Position numbers and translations under genes: made by a program. From Cryptomeria japonica (taxonomy: Eukaryota > Streptophyta > Pinopsida > Cupressales > Cupressaceae), in NCBI RefSeq assembly GCF_030272615.1, contig NC_081413.1, positions 445,055,038 to 445,119,037 of the forward strand: a stretch of 64,000 nt of DNA, read 5' to 3'. Numbering within the stretch: position 1 is the stretch's first letter; each line of letters opens with the position of its first letter. Below the pieces are notes generated by a model. That model ran no database searches and was not told the DNA's origin. It saw only the letters and a program-made list of their open reading frames with translations. Positions 34,441-46,860 of this stretch are shown piece by piece.

Positions 34441-36916
34441 ATAAATAGTCCAACCTTGGACTTAGTTTAGATCTCAAAAATTTTGCCTTGTTTATTATTT
34501 TTTCTTTTTCTCTTTCTAATTTGAGCAATTCTTCCTCAAAATTTGTTATCTTTTCCTCAAAAACTGATAATGTATCAGGTGAGTTAACAAAATTATTAGC
34601 AAGTTTATTGATCTCTTCCTATACCTTGTTCATCTTTTTATCTACATCTGAGGTCAAAAGTTTATCTTACAAGTGTCTTTATATAGAGTTTTGTACTCTT
34701 TCAATAAATTGCATAGTTCCGGTAGAAGTGTGTCAAATTCCCTCTTACACTTCTTTATTCCTTCCTCAAAGAATTTCATTTTTTATTTTTCTACACTTTC
34801 CTTTACAGTTTCTACCTTTGTTTGCTCAAAATTTCCAGAAATATATTTACAAAGTGTATCCAACTGGCCTAAAGAATCTTTGTTGGCTATATTACAATTT
34901 GGAGCTATTAATTTCAAAACTGAAATTGAATCATCTATTGCTTTATAGGCTTGTGAGCTATAATCAGTTATTTTCTTGATAGAATCGAGCAATACCTCTA
35001 TTATATTTGATGATGACCTAGTAAATTGAGTGTCGGTGGAAGGGACCATGCTGGTATTGACCTCTGGTAGCTCTGTTTGTGTCTCCTTCTCTTTAAGCAC
35101 AGTTTTCTCTGCATCTTTTCTTACCGATGGCATCTATTTTGGAGCCTTTAGCTCTATTGGTTGCTCTATTTGTGTTCTAGATTCCATCTTTTTCTTTGAA
35201 TCTGCTACTGGTTGCTCTTGGTTTCCTATTGCTGGTTGCTCTTTATTATTAGATTTATCTGTGGTATCCTCATCTACCACTATGTTGATTTTTTGAGTAT
35301 CAACATTTACAGTATATAGGACTTCAGGATTAGGATTGTTATCCTCAGTGTCCATGCTCTCAGCTGCCAGTTGATCTTCTGCAGTTGTTTTTACCAGTGG
35401 AGTATTTAAAGGAGGTGGGGGTAAGTTGTCTCTAACTTTGATACTTGGCGGTCCACCAACTTTACCTTTCCCTTTGTCCTTTTGATATACTAGAATAGGC
35501 TTGGGATTCATATATTCTTCTTGTTTTTCTTTTTCAATCAAGAATCTATCCCAACCATCTTTTGTTTCAGTTGAAACTTCAGTAACTCTACCTGCCATTA
35601 ATGATATTTGCCGGTGTGCAGTGGAAAAGACTATCCGATTGGCCTTAGCTATCAAATCATCAATTTCCTTAGGTGAGTTGGCTAGGTATACTGCAAGTAA
35701 TTTTTCTTTTTTTATTTTCTTATCCAACTCAATTATTCCTTGCCTTCTGGCCTCGAGTCTTTTATATAATTCATCAGGAATTTCATTTAGGACTTGCATC
35801 AAAAACTTTTTATACATGTCCATGTGTAGTATAACACTTTCCTCAATTTGTCCTTTCTCATCTTCTAATAGGGTGTCATAGATTTTCCCTATGTTTTTCA
35901 ATTTTCCTTCCTCTGTGATTTCATCCAGTAATATGTCAAAAGGGGCCAAGTTAGTGTCTATCTTCTTCTTCCTTTTGGGGGTTAGCTTTTTCTTAGGTGT
36001 GGCTTTCTTGACTGGAGACCTTACAACTTGTTGCTTCTGTCTTGTCCTTCTAGGTGAAGGAGTGGATACCAGTGAGGGGTCTCTTTTCCCAACAACTCTT
36101 TTGAAAGTTGCTGGCATATCTCCTTTTGAGGAGGTATCTACCAGTGATAGATGAGTTTCAAGTTGTTGGGCTGCCAACTCTTCTTCTGTTATGTTGGTTT
36201 TCTTTAGTACATCATCTTTTAAGGCTTTTGCTTGCCTGCTTCCTTTCCTCACAGATGCCTCAACTTTCTTTACTCTCTTTTTGGATTGAATTTGACTTTC
36301 AATGTGCTCAACACTACCAAATACTTTTTCCTTTGGTTCATGGGGGGCTTCTAGAAGTGCTTTGGCATAAGTTTCCACTATGTGGTCATCTGCTTCATAC
36401 CCCATTTCTATAACCTAGATTGTTCTTGGGATGACTGCTTCCATCCAGATCTCATCCTTTTTTATTACAAAACATATGTCATCCTTGTATTTGTTGACAA
36501 TTTTCTATGATAGTCTGATCCTCTTATTCATTTTGACCTTTAGTGCTTGAAAATACTCATGGATATTCTTTTCTTTGTTTTCACCCATGTTGTCGAATAA
36601 GTAAGACAATTGTTTTCCTACCAGTATGTCAAATCCAAAATCCTTGTTGCCTATACTGGGAGCCTGTTTGGTTATATGTAGCATTAAGCATACAAGCAAA
36701 TTGCCAAATCTAAAGGTTCCTTTCTAATCCTTCTTGATTTTTGCTAAGTTATCAATTAACTCATCTTTTAACCATTCACAGATGTCAATTTTTACATTGT
36801 TCTTAACCATGTCATAAGCACTTTTTCTGCATAAACTAGAAACAGAATTAAGCCTATTTGCATGAGTTGCTTTGTAACCTAGAATCATGCTAATGAATCT
36901 CACATTTGTATCGGTT
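34440..36916 (-). pseudogene. ORF2 of C, C-terminal two thirds
   Basis: Continues ORF2 from 44813 across the D insertion. Blocks from the N side: RFISMILGYKATHANRLNS, WLKDELIDNLAKIKK, FRFGNLLVCLMLHITKQ, MNKRIRLS (stop), DDICFVIKKDEIWMEAV, then 423 codons open at 36405-35134 with a Lys-rich stretch (PKKKLTPKRKKK, likely nuclear-localisation or nucleic-acid binding type) and helices (ELYKRLEARRQGIIELDKK). A coiled-coil block follows at 35133-34783, with broken frames to about 34440. The order matches ORF2 of B. Function unknown. The 97-163 codon plus-strand stretches here are shadows. Confidence 0.72.
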
Positions 36917-37111
36917 ACATCTGTAGCATCCTAAAATTGTGACACTTGCAATTTCGACTGCATTTTGGTCTTCACGATGGCGACACAACACGCAACCTGA
37001 ATGGAGACCCCGAAACCTGATTATGACACTGAAAACTGCATTTTCTTGCACCCTGGCCTGAACCTCCTTTGCACCCTGCTGTCCCGGGAGGTGGGACCAG
37101 AGCGCCCAGTG

Positions 37112-37133
37112 CCCTGGTCCTTCAGGACCAGGG
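37112..37133. repeat. 9-bp stem hairpin in LTR of D
   Basis: CCCTGGTCC, loop TTCA, GGACCAGGG. It lies about 175 bp upstream of the TATA box, and the same hairpin is intact in the 3' LTR at 43725-43746. A second, imperfect one follows (CCTGGTCC TCCA GGACCATGG). Confidence 0.8.
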
Positions 37134-37305
37134 TGCCCAGCGCCCTGGTCCTCCAGGACCATGGCACCCAGCGCCCTGGTCCCTGGGTCCTATTTTGGCC
37201 CCGGTCTCTTTTGGACTTCGGGTCTTTATGTTTGCAAATTGGAAAATTATCTTTCCTGGTCGGCCTAAGGTCAGGAAAATCAGTCTATCAGCCCTAAATG
37301 ACAAG

Positions 37306-37313
37306 TATATAAA
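37306..37313 (+). promoter_or_regulatory. TATA box of D 5' LTR
   Basis: TATATAAA, conserved in the 3' LTR at 43919-43926. Both are intact, so this promoter may still work. Confidence 0.7.
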
Positions 37314-38197
37314 CTACATTTTCCTCTCTCATTTGGAGAGATAGATAGAGACATACATGATGGAAAAAGCATGGAAACTATACTCAAGCATTCAAGCATT
37401 CCTTCAAGCAATTGATCATTTCAAGTCTCCATTCAAGGCTAAGTGTTGCATTCAAGACAAGGATTCAACCATTGAAGAGGAGATCACTTACAACATACTA
37501 CTACAACATACAACATACAACATCTATACCTTCGCACATAAGGATACAAACATCCTTACAACAAGGTATTAGTACTTGTTTTACATTATAGACATTTACA
37601 TTTACAGCATTGCTCATTTCTTGGTTAATTCCAAAACCGGGGTTTGACCTAAAGGCAAACCCCTAATCCCTAACCCCCCAATCGTCTTCGCTTTTCTATG
37701 TATAGGTTGCAGGTACGCGGCTGAAATTGAAGATCTAGAATCCTTGTGCAGAGACGAACAGATCCCCCTTCGTTTCACTGATTTTTCGGAGGACCGTGGC
37801 GCTTGGGCACCATCGTCCCGACAACTTTCACTCAAATTTACAGGAGAGCACCATATCGACATTTTCCTGCTAATTCCAGGTCCGCAGCTTCATACTGTAT
37901 TCCTATCTCAGTTTATAAGCGAATCTTTCTCACTTTCTATGCATTCCTAGCTTAATTCTTCTATGCACATTCTTTACAAAAGAGGGTAGCCTTGCTGTCA
38001 TAACCCTTGAAACTCATTTAGCATCCAATCTTGCATTGCGTGGGATCGGATCTTGTGGGTTTTCAACCCCTCTTTTGAATGTAAAGTCTCTCCCTTAAGT
38101 GAAAACCATCAACCCTAGTGAATCTCCCATTTCTCTCCTTGGAGTTGGAAGAGGGGAGAGCAACTAGGGTTCGATCGCGATTTTCTGCTTTACATTT

Positions 38198-38216
38198 TGG
38201 TGAACCCGACGTGAAC
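38198..38216 (+). other. Primer binding site of D
   Basis: TGGTGAACCCGACGTGAAC, 3 bases after the LTR. Typical PBS start TGGT; tRNA not assigned. Confidence 0.72.
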
Positions 38217-39466
38217 ATCCTTTCTGATTATTCATAATTAGATCTGAAAATTGGATTCCTTGATTACATTTCCATGTTTGATCTTGTGCAAAATTTTAGA
38301 GGTTAATTGCATAAAAACCCTAAATTTTCTTTTTAGTAATTAAGCTTGTGAAATGTCTAAATGTTAATTCTTGTTTCAGATCTATCCTTCTATTACAAAT
38401 TACCAATTCATATTTGTGCTTTAATTTTGAAAATTAAGTGGTTAAGTGTTAAAACCCTAATTTTTAAAACCCTCTTGATTCAACCTTTGTCTGACAATTT
38501 CACTGATCAAAACATCTCCAAATCAGCTGTAACTTTGTATTCCGCAATAAAATCACAATATCTTTCATCCCTGAAAATTTGGAAAAAAGTTGCGAGGACC
38601 GTGTGCACTCTGAGCGCCATCGTCCCAGACATTTTTTTCGAAATTTCGGGAGCTAGATCTTACTGTATTTTCCTGCTAAAATCCAGAATTTTGGCTGATT
38701 TTATCAAATCTAACACTTTCAAAATTACAGTCAAAGTTGGTCTAGGGATTGCTTGGATTAACGCTTCTAATCATTCAAAAATCATTGAAACTGAAATTTT
38801 GTGTCAAAATTGTGTTCTTACTATCCTAAATCTGAAAAGTGTGTTTGCATTCATTAAAAATTTTAGTGCTTTATTTAAATTCTTGCAATTTGTGACTTTT
38901 GAAATTAAGTGCTTAAGTACAACAACTTTAATTTCTGCTTTCAAAATTGAATTTTGCGTGAAATTGAGTCAATTTTTAAATTTCAAAATTTGCATTGCTC
39001 TTGACATTCCCTCTAAAATCATAAAATTCAAAATTTTAGTTTCCCTCTCTTTTTCAAAATTCAAATTTTTGCATTTTTCGACAATCTTGGTAGGGTTCAA
39101 TTTCGAGATTGTAACTTTAATTTGGCCTATCTACAGATCGTAAAACCACTCAATTTTTTCAGATTAGCTCCAAAATCATCATAACTTTCATCCCTGCAAA
39201 TTTTGAAAAAAGTTGCCGGGACCGTGTGCACTCCGAAGCGCCATGGTCCCTGACATTTTTTTTGAAATTTCGGGAGATTGTCCTAATTGTATTTAATAGC
39301 TTAAATCTGGAAGATTGGCTGATTTTACTGAAAATTGCTACCTCTAAATTCAAAACTTTCTCTCTCTCTCTAGTGCATGAGTTTTACAACAATAAGCCCT
39401 ACTTAAACTATTCCCGTTAGACGAAGCCGTAGAATTAAGTCTTTCCGAGGTTTAACTACTGAGGAG
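38217..39466 (+). other. Leader of D with a duplicated module
   Basis: AT-rich leader. A module of about 140 bp occurs at about 38520-38720 and 39160-39330, sharing GGACCGTGTGCACTC, AGCGCCAT and GAAATTTCGGGAG. A weaker match lies in the LTR (37780-37880). The 260-codon open stretch 38361-39143 has biased composition and is probably chance. Confidence 0.65.
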
Positions 39467-42400
39467 ATGGAACCTAATTTGAATAGCCTTTTTAACGAGG
39501 ACATGGGTAATTCCTCTAATCCTCCTAATGATGAAGAAGCTCTCCATGAGGTTTCTAAAGAACAAATTTCGAAATTGGATAACCAATTTGACTATTTTCG
39601 ACAATGGATGTCTCAAGAATACCCCGATAGTCAAGCTCTTCCTTTAATTGAGGGTCTAAAATGTATGCTTCAAAGTGATAAGAATGGAATTGATATTTTG
39701 TGTGGTATTGCACACATTGTGGATTTGAATGTGATGCCTATGAAGAGTTGTGCTGAAAATTTGGGTTATACACAACCTCCTACTCAAGTCAATCATTCTA
39801 TTCCTTTGACGACTTCTACTGCTAGCATACCTACCTTTACATCAAACATAACGGCTACTTCTACACAAGACATTCCTCCTGTGATCACCAATCATGGGGG
39901 CGATCCTTCCTCTTCAATTAACCCTCTTCCTTCATTTAATCCGATTTCTTCATTCACTTCTTCAATGAGTGTCCCTATTACATCTCCACAAATGAACGTG
40001 ATGCAAGGGGGCAATTCATTCAATCATTCCATTCCTCCTTGTAGTGTTCCTCCTGTCCAATCATCTCCCATGACTGATTATCATAGAGTCCCACCACCTT
40101 ACTCTTTACCTTCTTTCAATAACATAACACCTCCATCTCAATCTAACACATCTAATATGAACTCTTCGACTGAAGCGACCATTAACAATCTTGCACAAAC
40201 TGTCTCTTCTTTACAGCAACAAATTGCTTCTATGAATCAATCTAAGTTTAGTATGCCCACATTTGATGTTGTGAGCCCACTTTCTCTTGACATTGTTCGA
40301 GCTATCCCTCCTAAACATGTTGAAATTCCGCATTTGGAGCTTTATAATGTTAAAGGTGATCCTCTAACACATGTTAAGACTTTTCAAACAATATGTACTG
40401 ATTTTTCTTATGACCAAAGGTTGCTTGCAAAATTGTTTACTAGAACATTAAGAGACAAAGCCCTACAATGGTATTGCTTGTTGCCTTCCTATTCTATTAC
40501 TTCTTTCTAACAACTTGCAAATGCTTTCATTCAACAATTTCAAAACAATATAAGTCCTAAAGTTACTTTGATTGATTTAATGCATTGTAAACAAGGTGTT
40601 AAAGAAAAAGTGACTGATTTCATTGGTAGATATAAGCATTTGTATGCTCAAATTTCTTTTCCAGTGCCTGACAATGATATTCAAAGAATCTTTATTTCTA
40701 ATTTACAAAAAGATATTCGAGACAAGCTTCTGTTTTCTGAGTTTACTTCTTTCCAATAGTTGTGTGCAACTCTTCACAATTATCAACTGACTGTGAGTCA
40801 AATGGAACAATCACATCCTATGGCTCCGATTGATAAGGGTGATAGCAGTCAACAACCATTTGGGAAGTTTAAACCGAACAGATATTTCATCAAATTCAAT
40901 GAAAACATCATCAACAACAATGTGAATGCAGCATCAGGTGTGCCTCCTATTTCTAAATTTTTCAAGAAAGAAAGAAAGTATACTCCTTTGAATGAATCAT
41001 TGCATAGTATTATGAATAAGTTATTGGAACAAAATGTGCTTACTCTTCCTCCTATAAGGAAAATTCATCCTGCAAAGATTACTTCACCTTATTTTGATAA
41101 CAAAGCTTTTTGTCAATTTCATCGTCAGCCTGGCCATGATACTGAAAAATGTTTTTCTTTAAAGGGTAAAATTCAAGATTTGATTGATAATAATACTATT
41201 TCTGTTTCTGGAGTGAATGATAAAGGCAATACATCTGTAGCTCCTCCTAATCAAAATCTTCAGATTTTCACTGATCCATTACCTTCTCATACCTCTAATG
41301 CGATTGAGACTAATGATTCCTCTTTTTCATCTGATGGTCTTGTGTCTATGACTCCAAATGTGATTAACTTTGTAGAGCAGGAAGAAAACCCTAAAGAACC
41401 TTCCATCACATTTGATTCCAGTGAAACCATTAGGGCACCTGATGGTCCTTTATACATAGTTGCAAAAGTCAAGAATACACCTTGCCGTGGAGTGCTTATT
41501 GATCCTTCGTGCATGGTTAATGTTATTACTGAAGAATTTCTTTTTACTTTGCAATTGAATCAAGTGATATATGACAAAATAGATGTGATTGTGAAACTAT
41601 TTGATGCATTTTCTTCTCCTGCAATTGGTTCTATTACATTGCCTATTGAGGTCCATAACAAATCCCTTGATGTGAACTTTGCTATTATTCCATCTTCCGA
41701 ACAATTTCGTGTGAAGCTTGGCTATCCTTGGCTATCTTCCATGAAAGCTATTGCTTCTCCTATTCATAAGTGTTTGAAATTTCCCCATAATGGTGAAGTT
41801 GTTACTATCAATCATAGTCTCTTTAAACCAGCTGAAAGAACTTCTAGCGTTCCTATTGATTACTTTTGGCCTAAACAATTCCAATCTCTTCCTTCGTGAA
41901 GTGATCATCTTTTCAAATCTTATCAAAAGTGGAAAACAGATATGATCCTATCTCTAAGTGAACCTAGAACACCCAAACTTGACATTCCTATCATTCTTGA
42001 GAAGGAAGTTCTTCCCTTGAAAGATAAAACTAATGTCTTTCCTCAAGAAGATTCCCAACCCATCCCTATGGATGTGACTATGCCTATGATTAATAAACTT
42101 CCTAAAAGTAGACCTATACCTCCTTGTCATGATGGACTTGGTCTCCTTCCTAAACCAAATATTCGTCCCTTATATGGAGCAGTTCCTCCTCCTTTTTATA
42201 GAGAGAAAAGACCTTCTTCTTCTCCTATTATTCAACCTAAGAGACCACAACCTAAACACCCAAGTGATAAGGATGAGAACATTCCTCCTCCTCAATCTTC
42301 TTCACTTCTTACTAAGACTAGACGAAATCGTTCTGCACGTGAATGCCGACGAAAGCATCATCTTAGAGCTCAAGCAGCTGCTTCTCAAACTTTGCAATCT

Positions 42401-42799
42401 CCAAAAACACCTTCAACAAGCATTATTCCATTTTCTCCAAAATCTCCAAAACATAAGATGCATGATGGTCTTGATCCTGTGTGAATTAAAGACCCTATTT
42501 TTATAAATCTTGATGATGATATAGATGAAAATGTTATTCATGATGAAAATGCTACTTCTCTTGCTTCTGATAGTGAATATGAACTTGTTGATATTGATAA
42601 CCATTTATCTAATGAATTTTCTAAAGCACTTATCCTAGCTCCTAGACAAGAACAATGTGGCTTGGAACATGAACATAGCCCTTGTTTGGATCTTGTGATA
42701 GCTCCATCTGCTGTGTTGAATGTTCCTCCTCTAGCGTGTTCCCTGCCTTCCCGAAACATTGATCAGCAAGATCGGGGGGTAGATGACGTGCTAGACTAG
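39467..42799 (+). pseudogene. Gag-protease of D, one frame with four nonsense codons
   Basis: The same frame runs from ATG 39467 to TAG 42797-42799 (1,111 codons) with in-frame stops at 40508, 40757, 41897 and 42482, at least three of them possible C-to-T changes. Pro/Ser-rich N-terminus, then the gypsy capsid region (LELYNVKGDPLTHVKTFQ, ALQWYCLLP), a zinc-finger-like CQFHRQPGHDTEKC (41110-41150), and protease (GVLIDPSCMVNVI near 41493; D-P-S instead of D-S/T-G). After a Pro-rich basic region and an acidic tail it ends without RT. Gag would package RNA in trans with a helper. Confidence 0.88.
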
Positions 42800-43534
42800 A
42801 TACATTAGCATAGCAGATTCTCTCCTCCTCTCTTGTGTTACTTCTTCTATACGTTACTCTCATTCTTCTATTTGTTGTCCTTGGTGTTGCCTACTTGAGG
42901 ATGATGCAAAGTATTGAGATCTCTCGATCTCTCTCATGTTGACTCAAAAGACACATGTGTTCCCTTCTTCTAGGTGACCTTCCCTGATTGGGGAATGAAG
43001 AACAATTATGCATACATACATATGATATACATGAATAATCATACAGCATACTGACCCCGACGAAAGCGAAGTCACCTCGTGCTTTGTGTTTTGTATCTAT
43101 TATCCTTGGGCTTATCTCACACTTGGGGGCTAAATCCTTGCGATAACGTGCTCCTTTCTCATTTCTTATATGTATCACTACCTTAAAGCAATCACCCCTG
43201 GTGAGGCGTGTGTGATCGCTTTAACGTAGGGGGGCATACATCCCATTCATATCTTTTCAAGATACTTGAAAATCTCTTGACAAATTTAGCTTTGCCATGA
43301 AAATTTTTGATATCTTTCTTGCATGACTCATAGTGAGGGAACCTTGCTACTGACAGTCATGGTTCTCCCTCATGATCTTCCCTTTTACTTTGTCAATCGA
43401 AGTCGTAAGATCCTTAGTCCACTAGGGGCTTGGTGTATCTTGCCTCCTTGACGTGGTGAAAGTTTTTCAATGTTGTTTCCTTGTACTTTACCGGAAGTAT
43501 GAGCATACATACTCCCGCTAAAGTGGGGGCTAAA
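42800..43534 (+). other. 3' untranslated region and polypurine tract of D
   Basis: Non-coding, no RT or integrase trace in any frame. PPT AAGTGGGGGCTAAA at 43521-43534 abuts the LTR. Confidence 0.8.
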
Positions 43535-44807
43535 TGTAGCGTCCTAAAATTGCGACACTTGCAATTTCGACTGCATTTCAGTCTTCATGATGGCGACGCA
43601 ACACGCAACCTGAATGGAGATACCGAAACCTGATTATGACACTGAAAACTGCATTTTCTTGCACCCTGGCCTGAACCTCCTTTGCACCCTGCTGTCCCGG
43701 GAGGTGGGACCAGAGCGCCCAGCGCCCTGGTCCTTCAGGACCAGGGTGCCCAGCGCCTTGGTCCTCCAGGACCATGGCACCCAGCGCCCTGGTCCCTGGG
43801 TCCTATTTTGGCCCCGGTCTCTTTTGGACTTCGGGTCTTTATGTTTGAAAATTGGAAAATTATCTTTCCTGGTCGGCCTAAGGTCAGGAAAATCAGTCTA
43901 TCAGCCCTAAATGACAAGTATATAAACTACATTTTCCTCTCTCATTTGGAGAGATAGATAGAGACATACATGATGGAAAAAGCGTGGAAACTATACTCAA
44001 GCATTCAAGCATTCCTTCAAGCAATTGATCATTTCAAGTCTCCATTCAAGGCTAAGTGTTGCATTCAAGACAAGGATTCAACCATTGAAGAGGAGATCAC
44101 TTACAACATACTACTACAACATACAACATACAACATCTATACCTTCACACATAAGGATACAAACATCCTTACAACAAGGTATTAGTACTTGTTTTACATT
44201 ACAGACATTTACATTTACAGCATTGCTCATTTCTTGGTTAATTCCAAAACCGGGGTTTGACCTAAAGGCAAACCCCTAATCCCTAACCCCCCAATCGTCT
44301 TCACTTTTCTATGTATAGGTTGCAGGTACGCGGCTGAAATTGAAGATCTAGAATCCTTGTGCAGAGACGAACAGATCCCCCTTCGTTTCACTGATTTTTC
44401 GGAGGACCGTGGTGCTTGGGCACCATCGTCCCAGCAACTTTCGCTCAAATTTACAGGACAGCACCATATCGACATTTTACTGCTAATTCCAGGTCCGCAG
44501 CTTCATACTGTATTCCTATCTCAGTTTATAAGCGAATCTTTCTCACTTTCTATGCATTCCTAGCTTAATTCTTCTATGCACATTCTTTACAAAAGAGGGT
44601 AGCCTTGCTGTCATAACCCTTGAAACTCATTTAGCATCCAATCTTGCATTGCGTGGGATCGGATCTTGTGGGTTTTCAACCCCTCTTTTGAATGTAAAGT
44701 CTCTCCCTTAAGTGAAAACCATCAACCCTAGTGAATCTCCCTTCTCTCTCCTTGGAGTTGGAAGAGGGGAGAGCAACTAGGGTTCGATCGCGATTTTCTG
44801 CTTTACA
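43535..44807 (+). repeat. 3' LTR of D
   Basis: Equal in length to 36922-38194 with no net indel. Same TATA box (43919-43926) and hairpin (43725-43746). Confidence 0.95.
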
Positions 44808-44812
44808 ACATC

Positions 44813-45343
44813 ATTAACCCTCAATGATCTTTTATCGGATGTTGCACTAGTTAGTTTCGTTACTAGGTCATTGGAGACCTTCTTGGTTTTGTCAGGTCTG
44901 GTACTGGTGGAAGGTAACCCTGTTACTGCTTTCACAGCTACCTTTGTAATTTTATGCACTGAGTCAAGCCAAAAGAATGAGCCATGTACCCTACTGAGAA
45001 CCATCCTAACCACTTCCTTGGGAAATTCAGGAATGCAGAGGATTTTAGTGAATCCTAGGGTTTCAACAATTTTGTGTTCAGGTTTCACATTTTCGGCATT
45101 GTCACATATAATAGATTTGTACATGTCTTTGATTTCTTCATCACCTAATTCCTCTATGTTGCAATGGATGTACATTCTATGGTCTTTTGCATAAACAACA
45201 CCCTTTGGAATTTGGGAAAAAGCACCTATGTTGTCATCTTTCTTAGCTACCTTGGGAACTAGCTCAAACATAGGCCTAGGTCATTTTATAACCTCGACTA
45301 CTGTAGGGTTTGCTATGAATTCAGGAGCAGAGGAGGATGCCAT
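44813..45343 (-). pseudogene. ORF2 of C, N-terminal part
   Basis: Start ATG at 45343 in context ATCATCATGGCATCC, like ORF2 of B (ATCATGGCT). MASSSAPEFIANPTVVEV, one stop, then SQIPKGVVYAKDHRMYI, VVRMVLSRVHGSFFWLDSV, ITKVAVKAVTGLPS. It resembles B (SQIPVGVLVEEGILDFI, ILSRVHDDKMYL, ITPEVIHAITNF). Cut by D at 44812 and continues at 36916. Confidence 0.78.
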
Positions 45344-45634
45344 GATGATAAATACCTTTTTTTGCCTTTGGATGGATTGATTACTGAAGTGCTTTGCCTC
45401 TTTGCTCGGAATGCCTTAGCTCAGAAATCTTCACGTTCTCTGAAGGTTTGAATTCATGGTGAAATGAAATGGAGCCAAAAACCTTATTTTATAAAGTCTT
45501 TTCTGCCACCTACCACATTAATTGTTTGTTGGTAATGTATTAACTCAACTTTATTTGCCGGTAATGAAGGATTTTCAACTCCTTTTCTCTAACCGAGGGA
45601 ATAATAGCACATGTGTCATTAAATTGCCAAACCC
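45344..45634 (-). promoter_or_regulatory. Spacer between gag and ORF2 of C with promoter-like motif
   Basis: On the minus strand: TGGTAGGTGG, AGAA, then TATAAAATAAGG (45482-45493), about 145 bp before the ORF2 start. The same TGGTAGGTGG-AGAA-TATA arrangement is in B at 49051-49077. It may drive ORF2 separately; not proven. Confidence 0.5.
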
Positions 45635-46807
45635 TCAAGATAATTTTCCTGAATTTGATGAAGAACATCCTGCCAGTGGAGCATTGCTCTGTCCTACTGG
45701 TGGAGCATCATATTTTCTTGCCAGTGAAGCATTTGTTGGTTCTACCGGTGGAGGAGTAACCCCAATATTTAGATTAGTTTTTCTAATCCATTGCTTTGAA
45801 AATTCTTGTTTAACCTCTTCAACCTTTTCTTTACCTTTCAAGCTAGTACTTTTGTTATCTACCGATGTACCTTTACTTCTATAGGATTTTGCAATATGAC
45901 CAATTTTGTTACATGCATAACAAGTTACATTATTTTTCTGAATAGCTTTCCCATAACCTATGCTGGTTTGTGTTCTGCATTTATTTGATAAATGACCAAA
46001 TCTTCCACAAACATAACATCTTATATTCATTCTACAATTTTTAGAGTTATGACTAATTTTGTTGTATTTGGTGCATTAACTGGTGGGAGGATTGATGTTC
46101 TGATAATTCCTAGATCTACATTCATTTGCCCTATGACCATATTTATTATAGTTAAAGCATTTTTCATTGAATTTGTAAGTATTAGAGGGTCTTACCAGTT
46201 TGCTTTGATCCTGGGTATTTGTAGTACCTGAGCTTTCTCCAACTTCAAATCCAACTCCAGAAGTGTCACCTTTGGGGTTTTGATTCTTCAATAGGGTACC
46301 AAGTTCTTCTGAGCTTTTCTTGAATTTTTCTTTGTGTTGATTTGTAGTTTCCAATTCCCTTTCCAAGATCTCTTTTTGTCTCATTAGTTCATTCGAGTCA
46401 TTTTGAGTATGCATCAGATCTATCTTCAACATATCATTTTCATAGCTAAGTCTTGTGTTCTCATTTGCTGCATCACTTAGTCTTCTGGTCAATTCTTCTT
46501 CATTCCTCTTTCTGTCCTCAATCTCTTTGCAGAATCTCATAGTCAAATCTTGCATTTCATTTTTTGTTGTCATGATCTCTTGTTTCAGTTTGCTCATCAT
46601 ATCATTTAATGATTTCTTTTCATCATTTTCATTTTACAATTTTTCACAAAGTTCTCTTCTCTTGTTTCTTGTAATAGTAAGATCTTCTTGAAGTGCCTGA
46701 ATAATGTCCTGAGCTGCTTTTAAATCATCTTCTAATTTGATATTTTTCAACTTCTCTGCATCATAGTCAGTAAGAGCTCCTTCAAGTTGCTTCATCAGAT
46801 TTTCCAT
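45635..46807 (-). pseudogene. Gag of C: coiled coil with four zinc knuckles
   Basis: Start ATG at 46807 (MENLMKQLEGALTDYDAEKL), 54 bases after the PBS. One long coiled coil (to about 46340; one TAA near 46634), then Gly/Ser/Thr linker GVGFEVGESSGTT, then knuckles CFNYNKYGHRANEC, CTKYNKISHNSKNC, CYVCGRFGHLSNKC (perfect CCHC) and CYACNKIGHIAKSY. A stop at 46076 separates the first knuckle from the rest. Same design as gag of B. It presumably packages element RNA. The plus-strand open stretches here are shadows. Confidence 0.82.
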
Positions 46808-46860
46808 CTTTATCGGTGTCAAGATCTTCCTCAAGCTATTAGGCTTCTGAAAATAGAGGA

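Larger units (their letters stand above)
36922..38194 (+). repeat. 5' LTR of D
   Basis: TGTAGCATCC...TGCTTTACA. TATA box TATATAAA at 37306-37313. A GC-rich block of repeated CAGCGCCCTGGTCC lies at 37108-37190. Open stretches of 60-98 codons inside the LTR recur in both copies and are incidental. Confidence 0.95.
36922..44807 (+). mobile_element. Gypsy-type LTR element D: gag-protease only, young
   Basis: LTRs 36922-38194 and 43535-44807 (both 1273 bp), exact TSD ACATC (36917-36921, 44808-44812), inserted in ORF2 of C. By eye about two dozen differences between the LTRs, near 2 percent, the lowest in the window. Internal 5.3 kb: PBS, 1.2-kb leader, one frame 39467-42799 for gag and protease, 735-bp tail, PPT. 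No RT, RNase H or integrase. This fits the gag-only (TR-GAG type) non-autonomous elements described from plants. Confidence 0.93.

Noticed and set aside
34488-36413. Plus-strand ORFs of 87-163 codons
   Set aside because: Shadows of the longer and conserved minus-strand ORF2 of C.
37001-37344. Repeated Pro/Gly-rich ORFs in both LTRs of D
   Set aside because: They overlap on both strands, sit upstream of and across the TATA box, and arise from the GC-rich repeat.
38361-39143. 260-codon open stretch in the D leader
   Set aside because: Biased Ile/Phe/Lys/Ser composition, covers the duplicated leader module, no domain, and lies between PBS and the real gag start. Probably chance.
42800-43534. 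Hidden RT or integrase in D
   Set aside because: No YxDD, DDE or HHCC block in any frame between the gag-protease stop and the PPT.
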